DNA from: Hybos culiciformis
Taxonomy: Eukaryota; Arthropoda; Insecta; Diptera; Hybotidae
NCBI GenBank assembly: GCA_964007475.1
Contig: OZ023273.1
Coordinates: 31,983,287-32,047,286 of the forward strand
Direction of reading: 5' to 3'
DNA length: 64,000 bases
The position numbers and the translations under genes are program-made. The stretch's first letter is position 1. The number at the start of each line of letters is the position of its first letter. This document shows, piece after piece, positions 15,401 to 29,100 of the stretch. The notes under the pieces are model-generated. The model worked only from the letters and a program-made list of their open reading frames with translations. It had not been told where the DNA came from and made no database searches.

Positions 15401-16525
15401 CAAAAAGTCAGGATCAATATAACAACTACAAGATTAATTTTTTGAATTAAAAAAAGAAAATATTTATAGAAAAAGAAAAGCCGTAATAAACTTTTCCATT
15501 GAAAAGGTGAATACTTTTTTTTTTGTTTTCTTCTTTTAGAAAAGGAATAGAAATTCCCTTACTTAGCTGAAACAAAACAAAAAAGCAACACCAATAAAAA
15601 AATTTTCAACATTTTTTATAAATTTATTGTTGTTGAAAAGTAAGAAAAAAAAAATTAACAATTTAGAAGAACATTAAAATCTTTTTCTTTCTTTTGTTTC
15701 TATTTTTTTATTTTATTTTTATATTTTTAAATAAGTATAATTTTTAGTATAAGGAAAATATAGTTTGGTTCGAGTATATTTTCCGTCACAAGTTCATTTT
15801 TATTTTTGGATTTGTTAAAAGTGTAGAAAAAAAAAATAAATTTATAAGTTAGATGGAATTTTTTCGCTTGTGAAAATTTTTTTATTCATTTTTTTTTTTT
15901 TTGTTTTTTTTTTATTTGTTTTGCTTGTGAAAAATATTTTAACAAACTTCAAAAAAAAAAAAAAAAGGAAAAAAATTAAAAATGGAAAAACAAAATAAAA
16001 AAAAAAAAAAGAAAAACTAAATAAATAGAAATAAACTCTCTGCAGTGGAAACAAAATATTAAAAACAAAAATAAAAAACATAGTAATAATATAACAACAA
16101 ATATGTAGAAGCAGAGATACTGTATAAAAACAAAATAAAAAATAATAAATAAAAATCATGTGTATGGCATGAAAATTGTCTCTTCAAGAATTATTTTCCA
16201 CACTTTTAGAAAAATTATAACTATTAATACCGAAAACATAAGAAAAAAACAATACTAAATGTCGACCTATATGTATAAGAGTTTCCTATGTTTCCTTTAT
16301 TTTCAATTTTTTATTTTATCCGTTAAGATAATAATTTTAACCCTTTGATATTAATTTAAAAGAAATAAATTATAATATTTGACAAATAAAAAAAAAAATT
16401 TATAAATTATTCTAATTTAGTGATAACGATATGGGCTCCAAATTAATTACATTGAAATAATTTTCTAAGAAAATGAAATCATAATATTTATTTTGGTAGT
16501 TAGTGTTAAAAATTTTCGGATCGAT

Positions 16526-16550
16526 AAATAATAATAATAATAATAATAAT
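16526..16550. repeat. (AAT)n microsatellite
   Basis: About eight AAT/TAA triplets in a row, then degenerate continuation to about 16565. Confidence 0.85.
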
Positions 16551-19500
16551 TATAATAATAATTATTTATTATGGTTTTAATATATAATTTATAGCAGTTC
16601 AGTGACCGAATTTATATAATAACTGGGTCACAAATTAAAAATATTTTGGCTAAACTTAATATTTTAGAATTTTAAAGTTTTATCTATTAGTATTTCTTAT
16701 TAAATTTTTAATCTATTTAAGAATATTGAATTTTCTAAAGGTCACCTTGCACGGTCTATATATATTGATCGTGTAATGAAAGTACATATTGAAACAATAA
16801 AATAGTTAATAATTTCCGACGCAGTAATTCCTCAATAAAGCGAACAAATTGAATAAAATCAAGGAAATTATTATAAACATATAAAATATAATTCAATTAA
16901 AAATTTAATTTTATGATAATTTTTTTCTAGGACAAAGGAAAAAAAATAATTCATAAAAGACATTCATTCTTTACCTAATTAATTATTTTGTAAATTCATT
17001 ATTTCGAAAATATGTTGATATTTCCTGAAAATTCTTATATATGCATTAAAATAATTATTTTTATTTGTTATAATAAGAGCTACGCATGAGGTGCAAGATA
17101 TCTTTTCAAGTTTTTTTTATTGACTTATTCAATATAAATGCATTTCTTCTCTAAAAAATATTACATAAAATTTAATTATGATTTATATTTCCGACTTTGT
17201 GTACTTGAATTCTCCAGTAAAGATCAAATAGCATATAAAAGAAAACAATTTAAAAGAAACACTTCTCCTTTAAAACATGATTATTTTGCCTTATATTTTA
17301 TTAACATATATACATTTAATATATTACATTTGAAACGTCTAATAATAAATGTTTTTGAAGGTCAATTTTTATTTTTATTTTTTTTTATTATCAGATCTCA
17401 CGTGAAATAATTATGTTAATTTTGTTTCCTTTAAGTTATTAGTTTTTGTTTTCTTTCTATATGAATAATGAACTAAAAACTAATTCTTTCATTAATTAAA
17501 GTGTGGTATATTTGGTGGTAAAAATAAGATAGACAACTTAATTGTTACATAAACTAATTTATAATCCATAAAAAAGGAACAAAAAAAATTAATATATTTT
17601 CTTATCATCACATTTCTAGCAGTGATTTTGACATTACCATTGCGTGATTTCATTTAATTTGAATTACGTTTATGTTATTAATTAATATTTACTAAATAAA
17701 TATTCTTGTTAACTTTTTTCAGAAAAAATAAAAACATAATCATCATGTTCTGTTCATGTATCTAAAATAAACATAACACATATTATTGGTTAATCATTAG
17801 AGCATGACTTTTAAAAGAAAACATCACTTTTATTGGACATTTTAATGTATTATTGTTGTACAATTAGTTATGGTTTTTAACAATATAAATAATAATTGTT
17901 TAGTCCTTAAGTGTGTAACTTTCATTTCTTTTAAATTATACGAATAATATTCTTTCTTATAAAAAATTCATTAAAATACAATTTTAAATATATAAATGGC
18001 CAAATTATAATCCTAAAATTCTGGGGGTAAAATTCAAGATTTTTCATATTTAATATTTGAACGACATTATATACGTCATCTTCATTAAGGAAGTGTTTAA
18101 TTTTTTTAAATAAAAATCATTCATTAAAAAATTCAACTATATATATGTATATAAAAATTTCATATAAATATTTATGTATAACTTTGTTAAAAATTTGCAT
18201 TAATTAAATATATACGATGCGACATGTTAAAAATAAAAGTTAAATTTTCACGAAAAATAAAAAAAAATAAATTTTTTTCTTGAATTGAGTGTGTATAAAA
18301 TTTTCAAGGTAAATGAATATGTTTTTTCTTTTTCACAATGACACAAAAATAACTTAGTTATGTAATATTTAGCATATTTAATGCAGACTAGCATAAATAA
18401 AACAAAAAAATATTTTAGTTCAAAATAGAATATGAAAAGCAAAAAAAAAAAAATATTAATAATAATGAAAAAAACAAAAAAAAAAAACAGAGAAAATATT
18501 TCTCTCACTATAAATTATTCAGAAGGAATTTAGTTTTCCTTGTGGTTTTTTTTACCAAAAAGGATTTTCTTTTAAATTTAGCACGTGATTAATGTATTGA
18601 GGTTATCTACCTTGAACTGGAAAATATTTAAAACATTTTTATATTTTTAACACCAAATTATTTAAATTATAATTTATTTTCAGAATTTTAAAATTACATA
18701 ATACTAAAAAAAAACAGAAGAAAGAAAATTACAATTTTCGAAATAAATTTTACAAACGTTCTTTACATTTTTTATTAATTCTTCTAATCTAAGACTGTTT
18801 TAGAAACTATTTGCAAACATTTAAATAAAATATTTGAGTAATCAGTTTTTTTGAGAAATTTTGAATAGCTTCTTTTTTTCTTAATATTTGAGAAAACGAC
18901 GTTAAACTTTCTTTTCTCGACAACAAAAAAAAAATGGAAGATTTGCAAAGAAAATATGAAATTTGGGCATATCTATATGTTTTGTTTAAAATGTAGTTAC
19001 ATAATTCATATTTTGCAGATGCGCGACAGTCTTATTCGATGTAAAAGTGAAACAAAAATTTGCTTATTTATTTTGTCTAATCATAGATCAATCAGATCAA
19101 AGATTATTTTTATTAGAGTTGCCTTAAAAAAAAAAATTAAATAAATCTTGATTGGATTCGTTTTTATTTATTTTTTTTTTTAATTTTCAATAGATTAAAT
19201 GTCATAAATCAAGGAAGTATTAAACTTTTTTAATTTAAAAATTTCCTTTTATGGTTGCATGAGAAAAATAACTTTTTTTTTTTGCCCTAAAAATTTTCAT
19301 AACTTTTTAAGTGCAATCAGATATGTTTCATTAGTTTTTCTGAAAAGAATTTGACTCTGCAAAATATTTAGTCAGAATATAAAATTATTCTGTTGGATGA
19401 AAAATAATGAAGGAAAATCTTTCACGCTATCAGGATCTTAAGGAAACACAAAATTATGTTTCGTAAAATATAGTTGAATGTTTTTATATATAGTACATAG

Positions 19501-21242
19501 TATTCAATAATTAATAATCAAAAAATTTAGCCCTTTTGGGAACCAATTTTTATAACTAGCAGATTTCCTGTTCAAATAATAATCTAAGTTTTTAGGGTTA
19601 AAATAATTTTGAAAAAATGTTTTGTTTGAATAAAATTTTTAAGGTCTTTTGCATTTTTTGTTTAAATTTTGATATTTATTTATTTGACAATTTAAAATTC
19701 CTGGATTTTATTTTATTTTAACAAACTGTTCTAAATTCTATTCTTTTTTTTTTCTATTTATTTTCATTCTGTAGATAAGGAAAACATTTTTTTTTTCTAT
19801 ATTTAATAAGTAGGACATACAAGATAAGAACAAGCTTTTTACTTGAAAAGGCAAATATCAACAATAATAATAATAACAAATGACATCGTAGACGTAATAA
19901 CACCATAAAATATCGAAGAACAGTACTAGAATAGTGCAAAAAGAAAAAAAAATGCACATAATAATAAAACAATATAAAGTATATGTACTTGTACATTGAA
20001 AATAACTGCGGTGATATTTAATATCTTTTTTTTTTGAAAATAAATTTTAAATATGAAAAACTCCTACAACGATGAACGATACAACAAAATAGTCCAAGGG
20101 AAACTTTTTCTTTGTTAAGGGAGAAACAAAAAGACCAATGGAAAAAAATTTTTATATATCTCTACTAGTGTATATTAATGCAAGTCCTTGGTGTAAAATA
20201 ATATTTTGTAAATAGTGTCATACTTAAAAAACTAGACAGAGAACTAAAATAATCTTCACATTCAAGAAAAAACATTTTTTTAATGCAAATATAAAATCCT
20301 GCTTTTAAGACAGTGTACCGATATGTAAGTTTTGGAAAAGGAAGAAAATGTAGGGAAACTATATGCACATTTAATTTCCATTATTATAAAAAAAATAAAA
20401 AATTAAAAATATGTATAATATATTCTGAGAATAGCATAAAACATAAAACAATTTTAAAACCTAGTTTTAAAACAATTTGATGTCTAATTTTATTTTGTTA
20501 TAATAAAATTTAAAATGTTGGTATTTAATTGCAACGATTCATTCATATTATCTACTTACCGTTTGCAAAATTTTCAAAAAAAATAAAATATTAATAAGTC
20601 CGACTATTACACTGTATAAGCTTACTTAATAAAATATGCAAGCTTTCAAAAAGTCTCAACAAAATTTTCTATGTTTTTCCACATATAAATATTTAATTAA
20701 AATTATAATTTTAGTCCCCGAAAAGACAATGTATACGTATGTCTGTTTTCAGTATCTACACTACAACTTCTGATAGAAATTGTTAATTTTGTTCGAATGT
20801 TTGAAAAATCCTTATAGAAATTTTAATATTCAACAACTTCTTTAATCCTCTTAGTTAAAAAATATTTTAAATAGTAATTATAAATGTTAACTTTTACAGA
20901 GATTTTCTTTACATAAAAAAATAATTTAAACTGAATATTTTATTAATTTTGTTGTTAGCTTTAAAAACTTTATATTTATTATCTTGTGGTAAATGTTAAT
21001 CAAAAATCTAAAATGGTTACACAAATGAAATCGTAACTTTAACGAGTTTTCAATGAAAATTGTAACAATAAAAAATGAAACCTTGGAAAAATATAATATA
21101 GAATTTCTTCAAGAATACATAAATTGGACCCCTTAATTTAAAACCACCGAAATCGATTATTGATTGAAAATCAAAAAATAATATTAAAAAAAAATATGGA
21201 AACCCATCAGTTATATTAAAATAAGAAAAACAGCTGGAGGCA

Positions 21243-21431
21243 ATGAAAGTGAAAAATAATTTATCACATAACAAAAATAATAAAAATATTAATAATTTAC
21301 TAGCTAATACCAGTAATTTGGACAAACAAGTTATTGAAAAGGGTAAGCGATTATCACAAGGATGTACAAGTTTAATGTATGCATGTCAACAAGGAAATAC
21401 AGAAGATGTTGTTAATGAACTAAGAACAAAG
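21243..21431 (+). CDS. ankyrin gene, first coding exon (residues 1-63)
   Basis: The ATG at 21243 lies 21 nt after an in-frame TAA (21222-21224), which limits upstream extension to a possible splice acceptor (an AG at 21232-21233). The N-terminal 35 residues are Asn/Lys-rich, then the first ankyrin repeat begins (CTSLMYACQQGNTEDVV). The exon ends AAAG|GTAAGA, a strong donor, in phase 0. A 9.6-kb intron follows. The start is the least certain point of the model. Confidence 0.8.
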
Positions 21432-24400
21432 GTAAGATCAACTATGGGAACACTATATTATCGTATAAATTCATAAAAACATTTACGTTGCATGTTTACA
21501 AGTGTGTAAAAATTTAACAGAATTCAATTATTATGCACACATTAAATGGTTTTTGGGGAAAAACGACCTCCTCTCATCTTTTTCTTTAGTATGTAAAGTT
21601 ATGTTCATAAAGAATAAAAGAAAAATTTACAATGTAAACATTTCAATTCAGCTAGCTATTAGCTTATAAACTGACACACACCTTATCTGATTTTACAGTA
21701 TTAACAGAAAATATTTCAGATGTCAAATTTCTTTGGCAGTTGTACTTAATTAAAACACAATATTAGTTCATTAACTTCTATAGTGAAGCGGGCTTTAGTT
21801 TTATTTATACTTGGTTATGTATAGATGTTACAATTATGGACAATAAGATAAGATGTCACAAAAGTTTAACATTTTATGCATTAAAAAAATATTTACATAG
21901 TCATCAAAATTAAAAAAAAAATTTTTTATGTTGCAATCCGAAAAAAAAAAGTCTCTCTAGGTACATAATATGGTTTTGTTTATTTTTGCAAATGTAAACA
22001 TAATACTTTACATAAACATGTTATCATTGCTGTAAGTAAATAAATTATGTAGTGCAACTTTTTTTCTCTTTGTTATCGTCATAATAGAATTAAAAGAATG
22101 AAAATGGGTTAACATTATTCAGATGCTATTTACATGATGCTCTTTTGTGCGGATCTTTAGAAAATTCATTTTAATGCTCTAATAATATAATATAAAAGTT
22201 AGGATCTAAAAAAAAAATTATTTATTTTTCCTCTTAAAAGTTTTAATTTTATGCTCATAAAAAAATGGATGTGTACAATAACTATGTTTTGCTTTTTTGT
22301 ATAAGCGATATTCTTTTAGCAATGTGTCACATAAAGAAAAGCTTTTATTTATTCAAAATTTTATAATTTGTTCGGAACTTTCTTTTTAGTCAACAAGAAT
22401 AGAGTGTTTTCTTATGCGAAAGACTTTTTATTCAAGCACATATCTACCATATTTTTCATAGTGCAAATTTTTCTTCTTCGTTAAAAACGATAAGGTTCAA
22501 AAATACTATATGTCATATCTTACTTTTAAATTTTATTTTTTTTTGTTATTATGACAAACAAAATTGAAACCCATATTTTTTATTTTTATCCTTTATCAAT
22601 TTAATTAAAAATTTTATAGTATTCACTTTCCAGAAAAAAAAAGGTTATTTCAATTACATAATACCGCACTGTTGTTACTAAGTATTATATTTGTGGCAAA
22701 CATAAGTAAATTACATAAAGTTCCTCAATCTTAAAGGAAACCAACATCAGATTTCTAAGCAATAAATCCTTTATTATTTTGGGTGTAACATAAATTTCAT
22801 TCGAAATTACATCCAATTTCTAATAATAAACTACACATATCAAGTAATCGTAAATTTATTATTTTATTGCTCTTTTCTTGAACATATAATATAATATTAT
22901 AATATGTACACACTTACAGAACAACTTCCCATTGGTTGTATGGATGGATTATTGCAAAATTAATAAGTTAAATAAAATAATCTGGTGACCCCAAAAGATT
23001 ATTAAAAAAAAAAACAAAAATTAATTTATAATGAAAATTTATGTCAATACAAATAATGACGTACATTATTATAATGTGTATGGTAGGTACATTGTATAGT
23101 AAAATAATATTAATAAAAAAAATAAAACTACATATATTCTATGTTTTGAAACACGGAACCCTAATAATAAAATGAATTTCTTCTATTCATTTAACTATTA
23201 AGTTCAATACCTACCCAGTTAACTTATTTGTTGAATGTTCCAATTAAAAAATGTTGTCTCGTTAGAAGATTCTTTAGGAAGGAGTATACTAGAGAAATTG
23301 TGTATTCATAAACATAATAAACTTCTTAGAAATATATGTACATAAAAAGAATTTATTGAAATTATTATTGAATTTATCACATGCATTTATTGATTAAATT
23401 ACTAATTAATTCATAAAATTACATTAATTTCTTTATTTAAAAAAAAATTTGCATAATAAAAACATAAATTTAATAGAACTAATTATCATAAATTGATAAA
23501 ATTGGCGATAAATAAAATTTCTTAGTTATAAAAGTGTAAACATCATATTATTGAAAATATATTTTATTTAATGCTCACTTATAATTGTTGGAGAAAAATA
23601 TTTATCAACGAAAATATATTATATTTATTAATTTTCTAATTTCCTTTTTGTTTTGAATAGGAAAACAGACAATTTTTGTTCAATTAAAAAAAAATAATAG
23701 AAGATAATAATAAAATATTCAAAGTTCAATGGAATAGGTAAAATGAAATTTTCAACAGGTATTGAAATTTTTCATTCAAAACAATCAGCCCAGATGAAAA
23801 AAAAAAATAAAATAAAAATCAAAAAGCATAAGGAAAATTCAGATTCTATTATCGATAAAAGTCATCTTATATATTTTCAATATTAATGTAAAAATATAGT
23901 GTGAGGCAATTGAATTTTATTATTTTTTACACTTTCGCTTCAATTCTTCTCACAAAATGTTTTTTAGAATTTGTTTGTAAATGAAATAAAAATAATTTTA
24001 GTCGATATAATATAAATTAGTAAACAAAAGTTTTTTTTTTAATATTTAAAATATTTCACTTCACTTGTATTATATACCGGAATGTGTATGGTGTGGAATT
24101 TTCAATATCTATTTTAAATTGAAAATTTAAAGTTATATAATGATAATAACTTTTCATTTCATTGAAATAGGGGGCAATTTACTCTTAATTTACATTTTCT
24201 TATATACATAATAGTATACCTGTGAACTTCCGATAATTATTTAACTCTGTAACAGACTGCCAAAAATTAATATTTTTCGTTCTCAAAAAATTACAACAAA
24301 AAATATAGAAAACTGGCTCCTTTTTCATAGTATTCTTTCTTTTATTATTAGTATATGCTTTTTAATACAAATTTATTGAGTTTAATAATCAGAGAAATCA

Positions 24401-27400
24401 TCAAACATGTAGCAAAATGTTTATGCATCCGTTTCTTCTGTTTTAATGTGCAGAATTGCCTCCGATCTTGTTTTGTTTTTTATTTCTGAAGGTACAATTT
24501 CAATGTTGACTTGTTCCTTCAAGTCCGTGATTATCATAATTTTCAATATTCTTTTATTCCGTGTGTGTAATAACTTAATAAATGGCTGTACTTATTTAAT
24601 TAATGAGCTGCCAAAATATGCACAATCTCGTTACATTTTACCAAAGCTAAAGGCTCAGCTTCTACGAGTTATATGTAATTATATTTAAACTTTTTAAATG
24701 TTTTAAATTTTAGAGGACTACGTCTAAAATTAGAATTTGGGATAGGAATATGTCTATTAGAGCAGCTTTACTGAGTATGTTTCTAAACGTTCGGACTGTG
24801 AGCTGTAATTAGATTTCGGTAAAAATTCATATAAAAGCAGATCTCGATTGAAGAAGCTTAAAAAATGTTAAGCCATCGATTGTAAAGTATGAAAAATAAA
24901 GAATCGCAAACGGGCCCTATAATTAATTTTATCATTTATGAGGTACTGTTTTACATACATCTTTTTTTTTTACTGTTGTTAGAAATAAAAATTGTAGGTA
25001 TACCTACCTAATTAATGATATTTTAATAAATTAGGTCAAAATTTTCCTTTTAAGGTAATACGGATTAAAGATTTTTGAATAAATTAAAACAACCTTTTTT
25101 AACAACGGATGCTTTTCAAATAAAAGATAATGGAAACTTAACTTTAAATTTTATTTATACCTAATACTTTTTTTTTCTTTGTGATTTTAAATTCAAACTA
25201 AATCTATGTATTAACATACATATGTACGTGCAGAAATTTTCATAAATTTCTTTACGTACCGATTACGACTTTATTTCTGAATTAAATTGGATTTTTTTTT
25301 TATGGAAAGGTTACCATTAGAAGAAGTGTTATCAAAAAAACAAATTAATAAAAGTTATTTGCTTCATAGTGAAAGTGATTCGTGAAAATTTTTAATTGCT
25401 ACTTTATTTCCACACCAAATTGGATTTCGTTTTATGTAATATTTTTCGAGTACGGCCGTGCCATAGACCATCCCTCCATCCGCGAAAACCGCGAAAATTA
25501 TAAATTAAAGAGAGCTAAGTTCAGTATGAGTTATTCAAATAATTATTATTTTAACTCGAATTTTGAGTGCACCCCGTTACTGGTTACTGATTCAAACTTA
25601 TTATATGATTTGGCATGAGTTTATATTAAAATTTTATAAACAGAATGGCATTAATATTTTGAATTAATCCATTGGATTAATAGAACAATTAAAATAAAAA
25701 ATTGTTTTTATTGCATTGATAGTAATGAATTTTTTGTAAAATATGTTGATAAAATACCATCGCTATAAAATCTATGTGAATAAATATTATTATTTAAGAG
25801 CTTTCACTACGAAAAAAGTATTTTTCATTTTTCTATTTTTGCATTTTTTTTTTGTTTTATTTTTTAAAAAATAAGCGGTAGCATAAAACATAAATATGTA
25901 TGTAAAAATAAATTTAGAGCAAAAACAAAGTCATTAAAATTAACATATTTTAATAGTTATTTAAAAGTTCCTAACACAGCAAAATATTTGCAAGTTTTTA
26001 TAAGCTAATTTTTGTTCAAAAATCTAAATCTGGCACACTTACCCTGAAGCGAGGTATTCAGGTATATTCGTTCCAGTTGAGGCCGTATTAGCCCAAACTA
26101 AAACCATTTATTGGAAGTAAGGGCTCTCAACTATTTTAATAATAATCTCTTAAGTATAAAATATAATAATCCAAAAAATTGTTTCTGAAAATTAACATTT
26201 TGTAGGTTTTGAAATATTGGAGAAGCCATAAGGGTAATTTTCTTTTGTTTCAACATCGGAAATATATATTTTAATAAATGTTCAGATATAACGTTTAATA
26301 ATAACTAAGATATTTTATAGAAAATGACAACCACAAATTATCCATATAATATTGTGGTACTCAATTTATATGTACATATATTTCTATATTTGCCTTAATA
26401 AAAGCTAATCTTCCAATTAGCCATATTACAGCATAAATTTATCAGAAATATAATTTTCAATAATTACATTTCTATAATAATTATGTTAAATTAATTGCAA
26501 GTAATGTAACAATCAAGCAAATCCTGTAAGGATTCAATTTAATGTTTTGTACATATATGAAATATACATTAAAATTTAAAATAAATTTGAATTTAATTGC
26601 AGTAATATACAAAATTTTTAATTAGTATTCATGGAAAGTGTAAATATTATTGAACAAATCCATATATGTATATATAATATATATATAATATATGTTATAA
26701 ATCCTTTAAAAAATTGTATTTCGTTTATTTTTTTGTTATACTATTCCTTATATTTTTACATTCTAATCTAAAACATATTGGATAGTACATACAGAACATG
26801 TAATCTTGAAATTTTGAATCTATAAATTTTAGAAATTTTATCAAATTTATGTAAATTTGATTAAAACTCTATGATTGAAGGCAAATGAAAAAAAAATAAT
26901 ATAAATTTAGAATTACTTTCATTTCAATTAACAGCAAAAAGTACACAATTTGATAACATAAAAATTATCTGATTTTTAATGTAATACAATCGGCTGAACA
27001 AAAATTTATTAAAAAAATTAAATGTTATTGATCTCAAACTTTATAAACTGACATTTATTCGGTCATTAATTTAGGATAATGTTACAGTTAAAATATTAAA
27101 AATTCTGAGAAGATAAAAAATACAATAAAATTGTTGAAGTGAAATCATGTTTAAAAATCATGTCCAGCTATACCTAGATAAATAAATAATCTTCCTAGCA
27201 TGCAAAGTATTCTTCCTCATGTCCAAAAAATTCTTATTCCTCCATCTTTATTGCATATTATATAATGTACCTAAAATATATTATGTAAAATTAAATTACA
27301 TATAATTTATATATTTTATATAATATAATATTTTTATATTTTATTTATGTACATAACTACATAATATACATAATTGACTCAGAATTTAAATATAAAAAAA

Positions 27401-29046
27401 AATACAACATACTTGCGTCAGAAATTGTAATTTTAAACATTTACACAAATTTAAAATAAATTCTGATGTAAAAATATTTTTAAATTAAATAAAATTTAAA
27501 ATTTTCAAAAGTGATATTATATTCCTACGTATGGATAACTATTACACCCAAAAACCAATGTGATTTTATCCGCAATTTTGTTTATGTCCTGTCATCCATA
27601 TCCTGCTGTGCATTTACAGATAAAATTAATTTCATTTTAAATCTTTGTTTCAATGGAAATTTTTTTATTTATTTATTTATGTAATACTTGTACTTTTTTT
27701 TTTTTTTGCATTAAAGTGCAACGTATATAAATGTTGGAAATAGTGTAATGATTCATTTGCAAGGGTTTTTATTCAAAATTGACTTTAGCTGATATAGTTT
27801 AGCAATGATTTTTTTTTCTATTATTTTTCTGTGTTTAACATTTTAACACTATTTTTATAGTTTTTCCAACCATTTAAATTCAGTTTTGTGTGGTCTGTTT
27901 TTTTTTTTATTAGACGTTTTTAAGTTAATTTATTCAATCAACAGTATTTTTGTTCAGTGTCACAAATTTCAACTTTATGTAAGAAAATTCATATGCTGGA
28001 TATTGTTTAACGATTGCTTTAATATAATGATTTAATGTTTTAACCATATATTCAGATATTTTGAATGTTTTTAAAATAAAATTCTGAGTTCAAAATTATT
28101 ACACTTTTTTATAAAACTTTAAATCTTTCTATAATTTTAAAAAATATACATTAATTATTGGAGTTAAATTAAAAATACTTTTGACCAGCGGGAAAACCAT
28201 TATTTACTTGCATACAAAAAAAAAAGAAACAAGACAAAAAAAGTTGAATAAAATAAATTAAAATTAAACAAAAACAAAAAGAAAAATATATTTACAAAAA
28301 AAAAATAAAAATCTACGACTAATAAACCAAACACATCCGTTTTATTTTATCGTTTTACTTTCTGTATTTATAACATAAAAAAATTTACAATATTAAAATA
28401 ATGAAAAACCGGAAACCAAATATCCACATTCGATTCGATGAATATAAATATTCGTTAATAAATGTTTTTACTATTTATAATACGGACTCAATAAATTAAA
28501 TTCATATAAAAATCCAAATATGAAAAAAAAAATAATAATAAGTTTTGCAAGGAAAACAAAATGTATTTTGAGTATATACAAAACTTTTTTTTTTTAGAGT
28601 GAGTTAAACAATGTCTGCTATTCTCCTCATAATAAGTTATGTTGCTAAATGGAAAATTACATAAATTGCTCTATTTTTGAGCAACGGTCGAATAAATTTC
28701 TTGAAATAATAATTAAATGATTTGTCTAATTAATTTAAAAAAAATTTAGAGTACAAGTAGAATGAAGTTAAAAAAATCAAACCTTCGACCGACCTTAAAA
28801 GTAATTAGTCAATCAAAATGAATGAATATTATAAAATTAGAATAAAAAGGAAATTCAATTTAAATAATTTATTCTAAAGTATAATTCTTTTTTTTTTGTT
28901 GCAAACCTTATTCATTATTTTTGTTTGATATTTTTTCTTTTTTTGAAAAAATAAACCACAGACACGGGTGTTTCAATTTGAAATTTCGTTGAATAGATTT
29001 TATCAGACCCAAAAATTTGGGTATTACATTAGAAACCACTCTGTTT

Positions 29047-29100
<54 letters not shown>

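Larger units (their letters stand above)
5638..21242. other. A/T-rich noncoding stretch upstream of the ankyrin gene
   Basis: Nothing coding can be supported over this 15.6 kb. It holds a long TA microsatellite (9426-9488), a short AAT microsatellite (16526-16550), many homopolymer runs and isolated GC-richer words with no partner, for example near 8495-8630 and 10440-10780. It should contain the promoter and any untranslated first exon of the downstream gene, but I cannot locate either. Confidence 0.55.

Noticed and set aside
15842..16159. 105-codon Phe-rich minus-strand frame
   Set aside because: It is a translation of poly-A/T tracts and has no real hydrophobic-helix pattern beyond runs of F.
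28684..28792. Inverted GGTCGAA/TTCGACC words as a MITE
   Set aside because: The match is only seven to eight bases with no extension, so it is likely chance.
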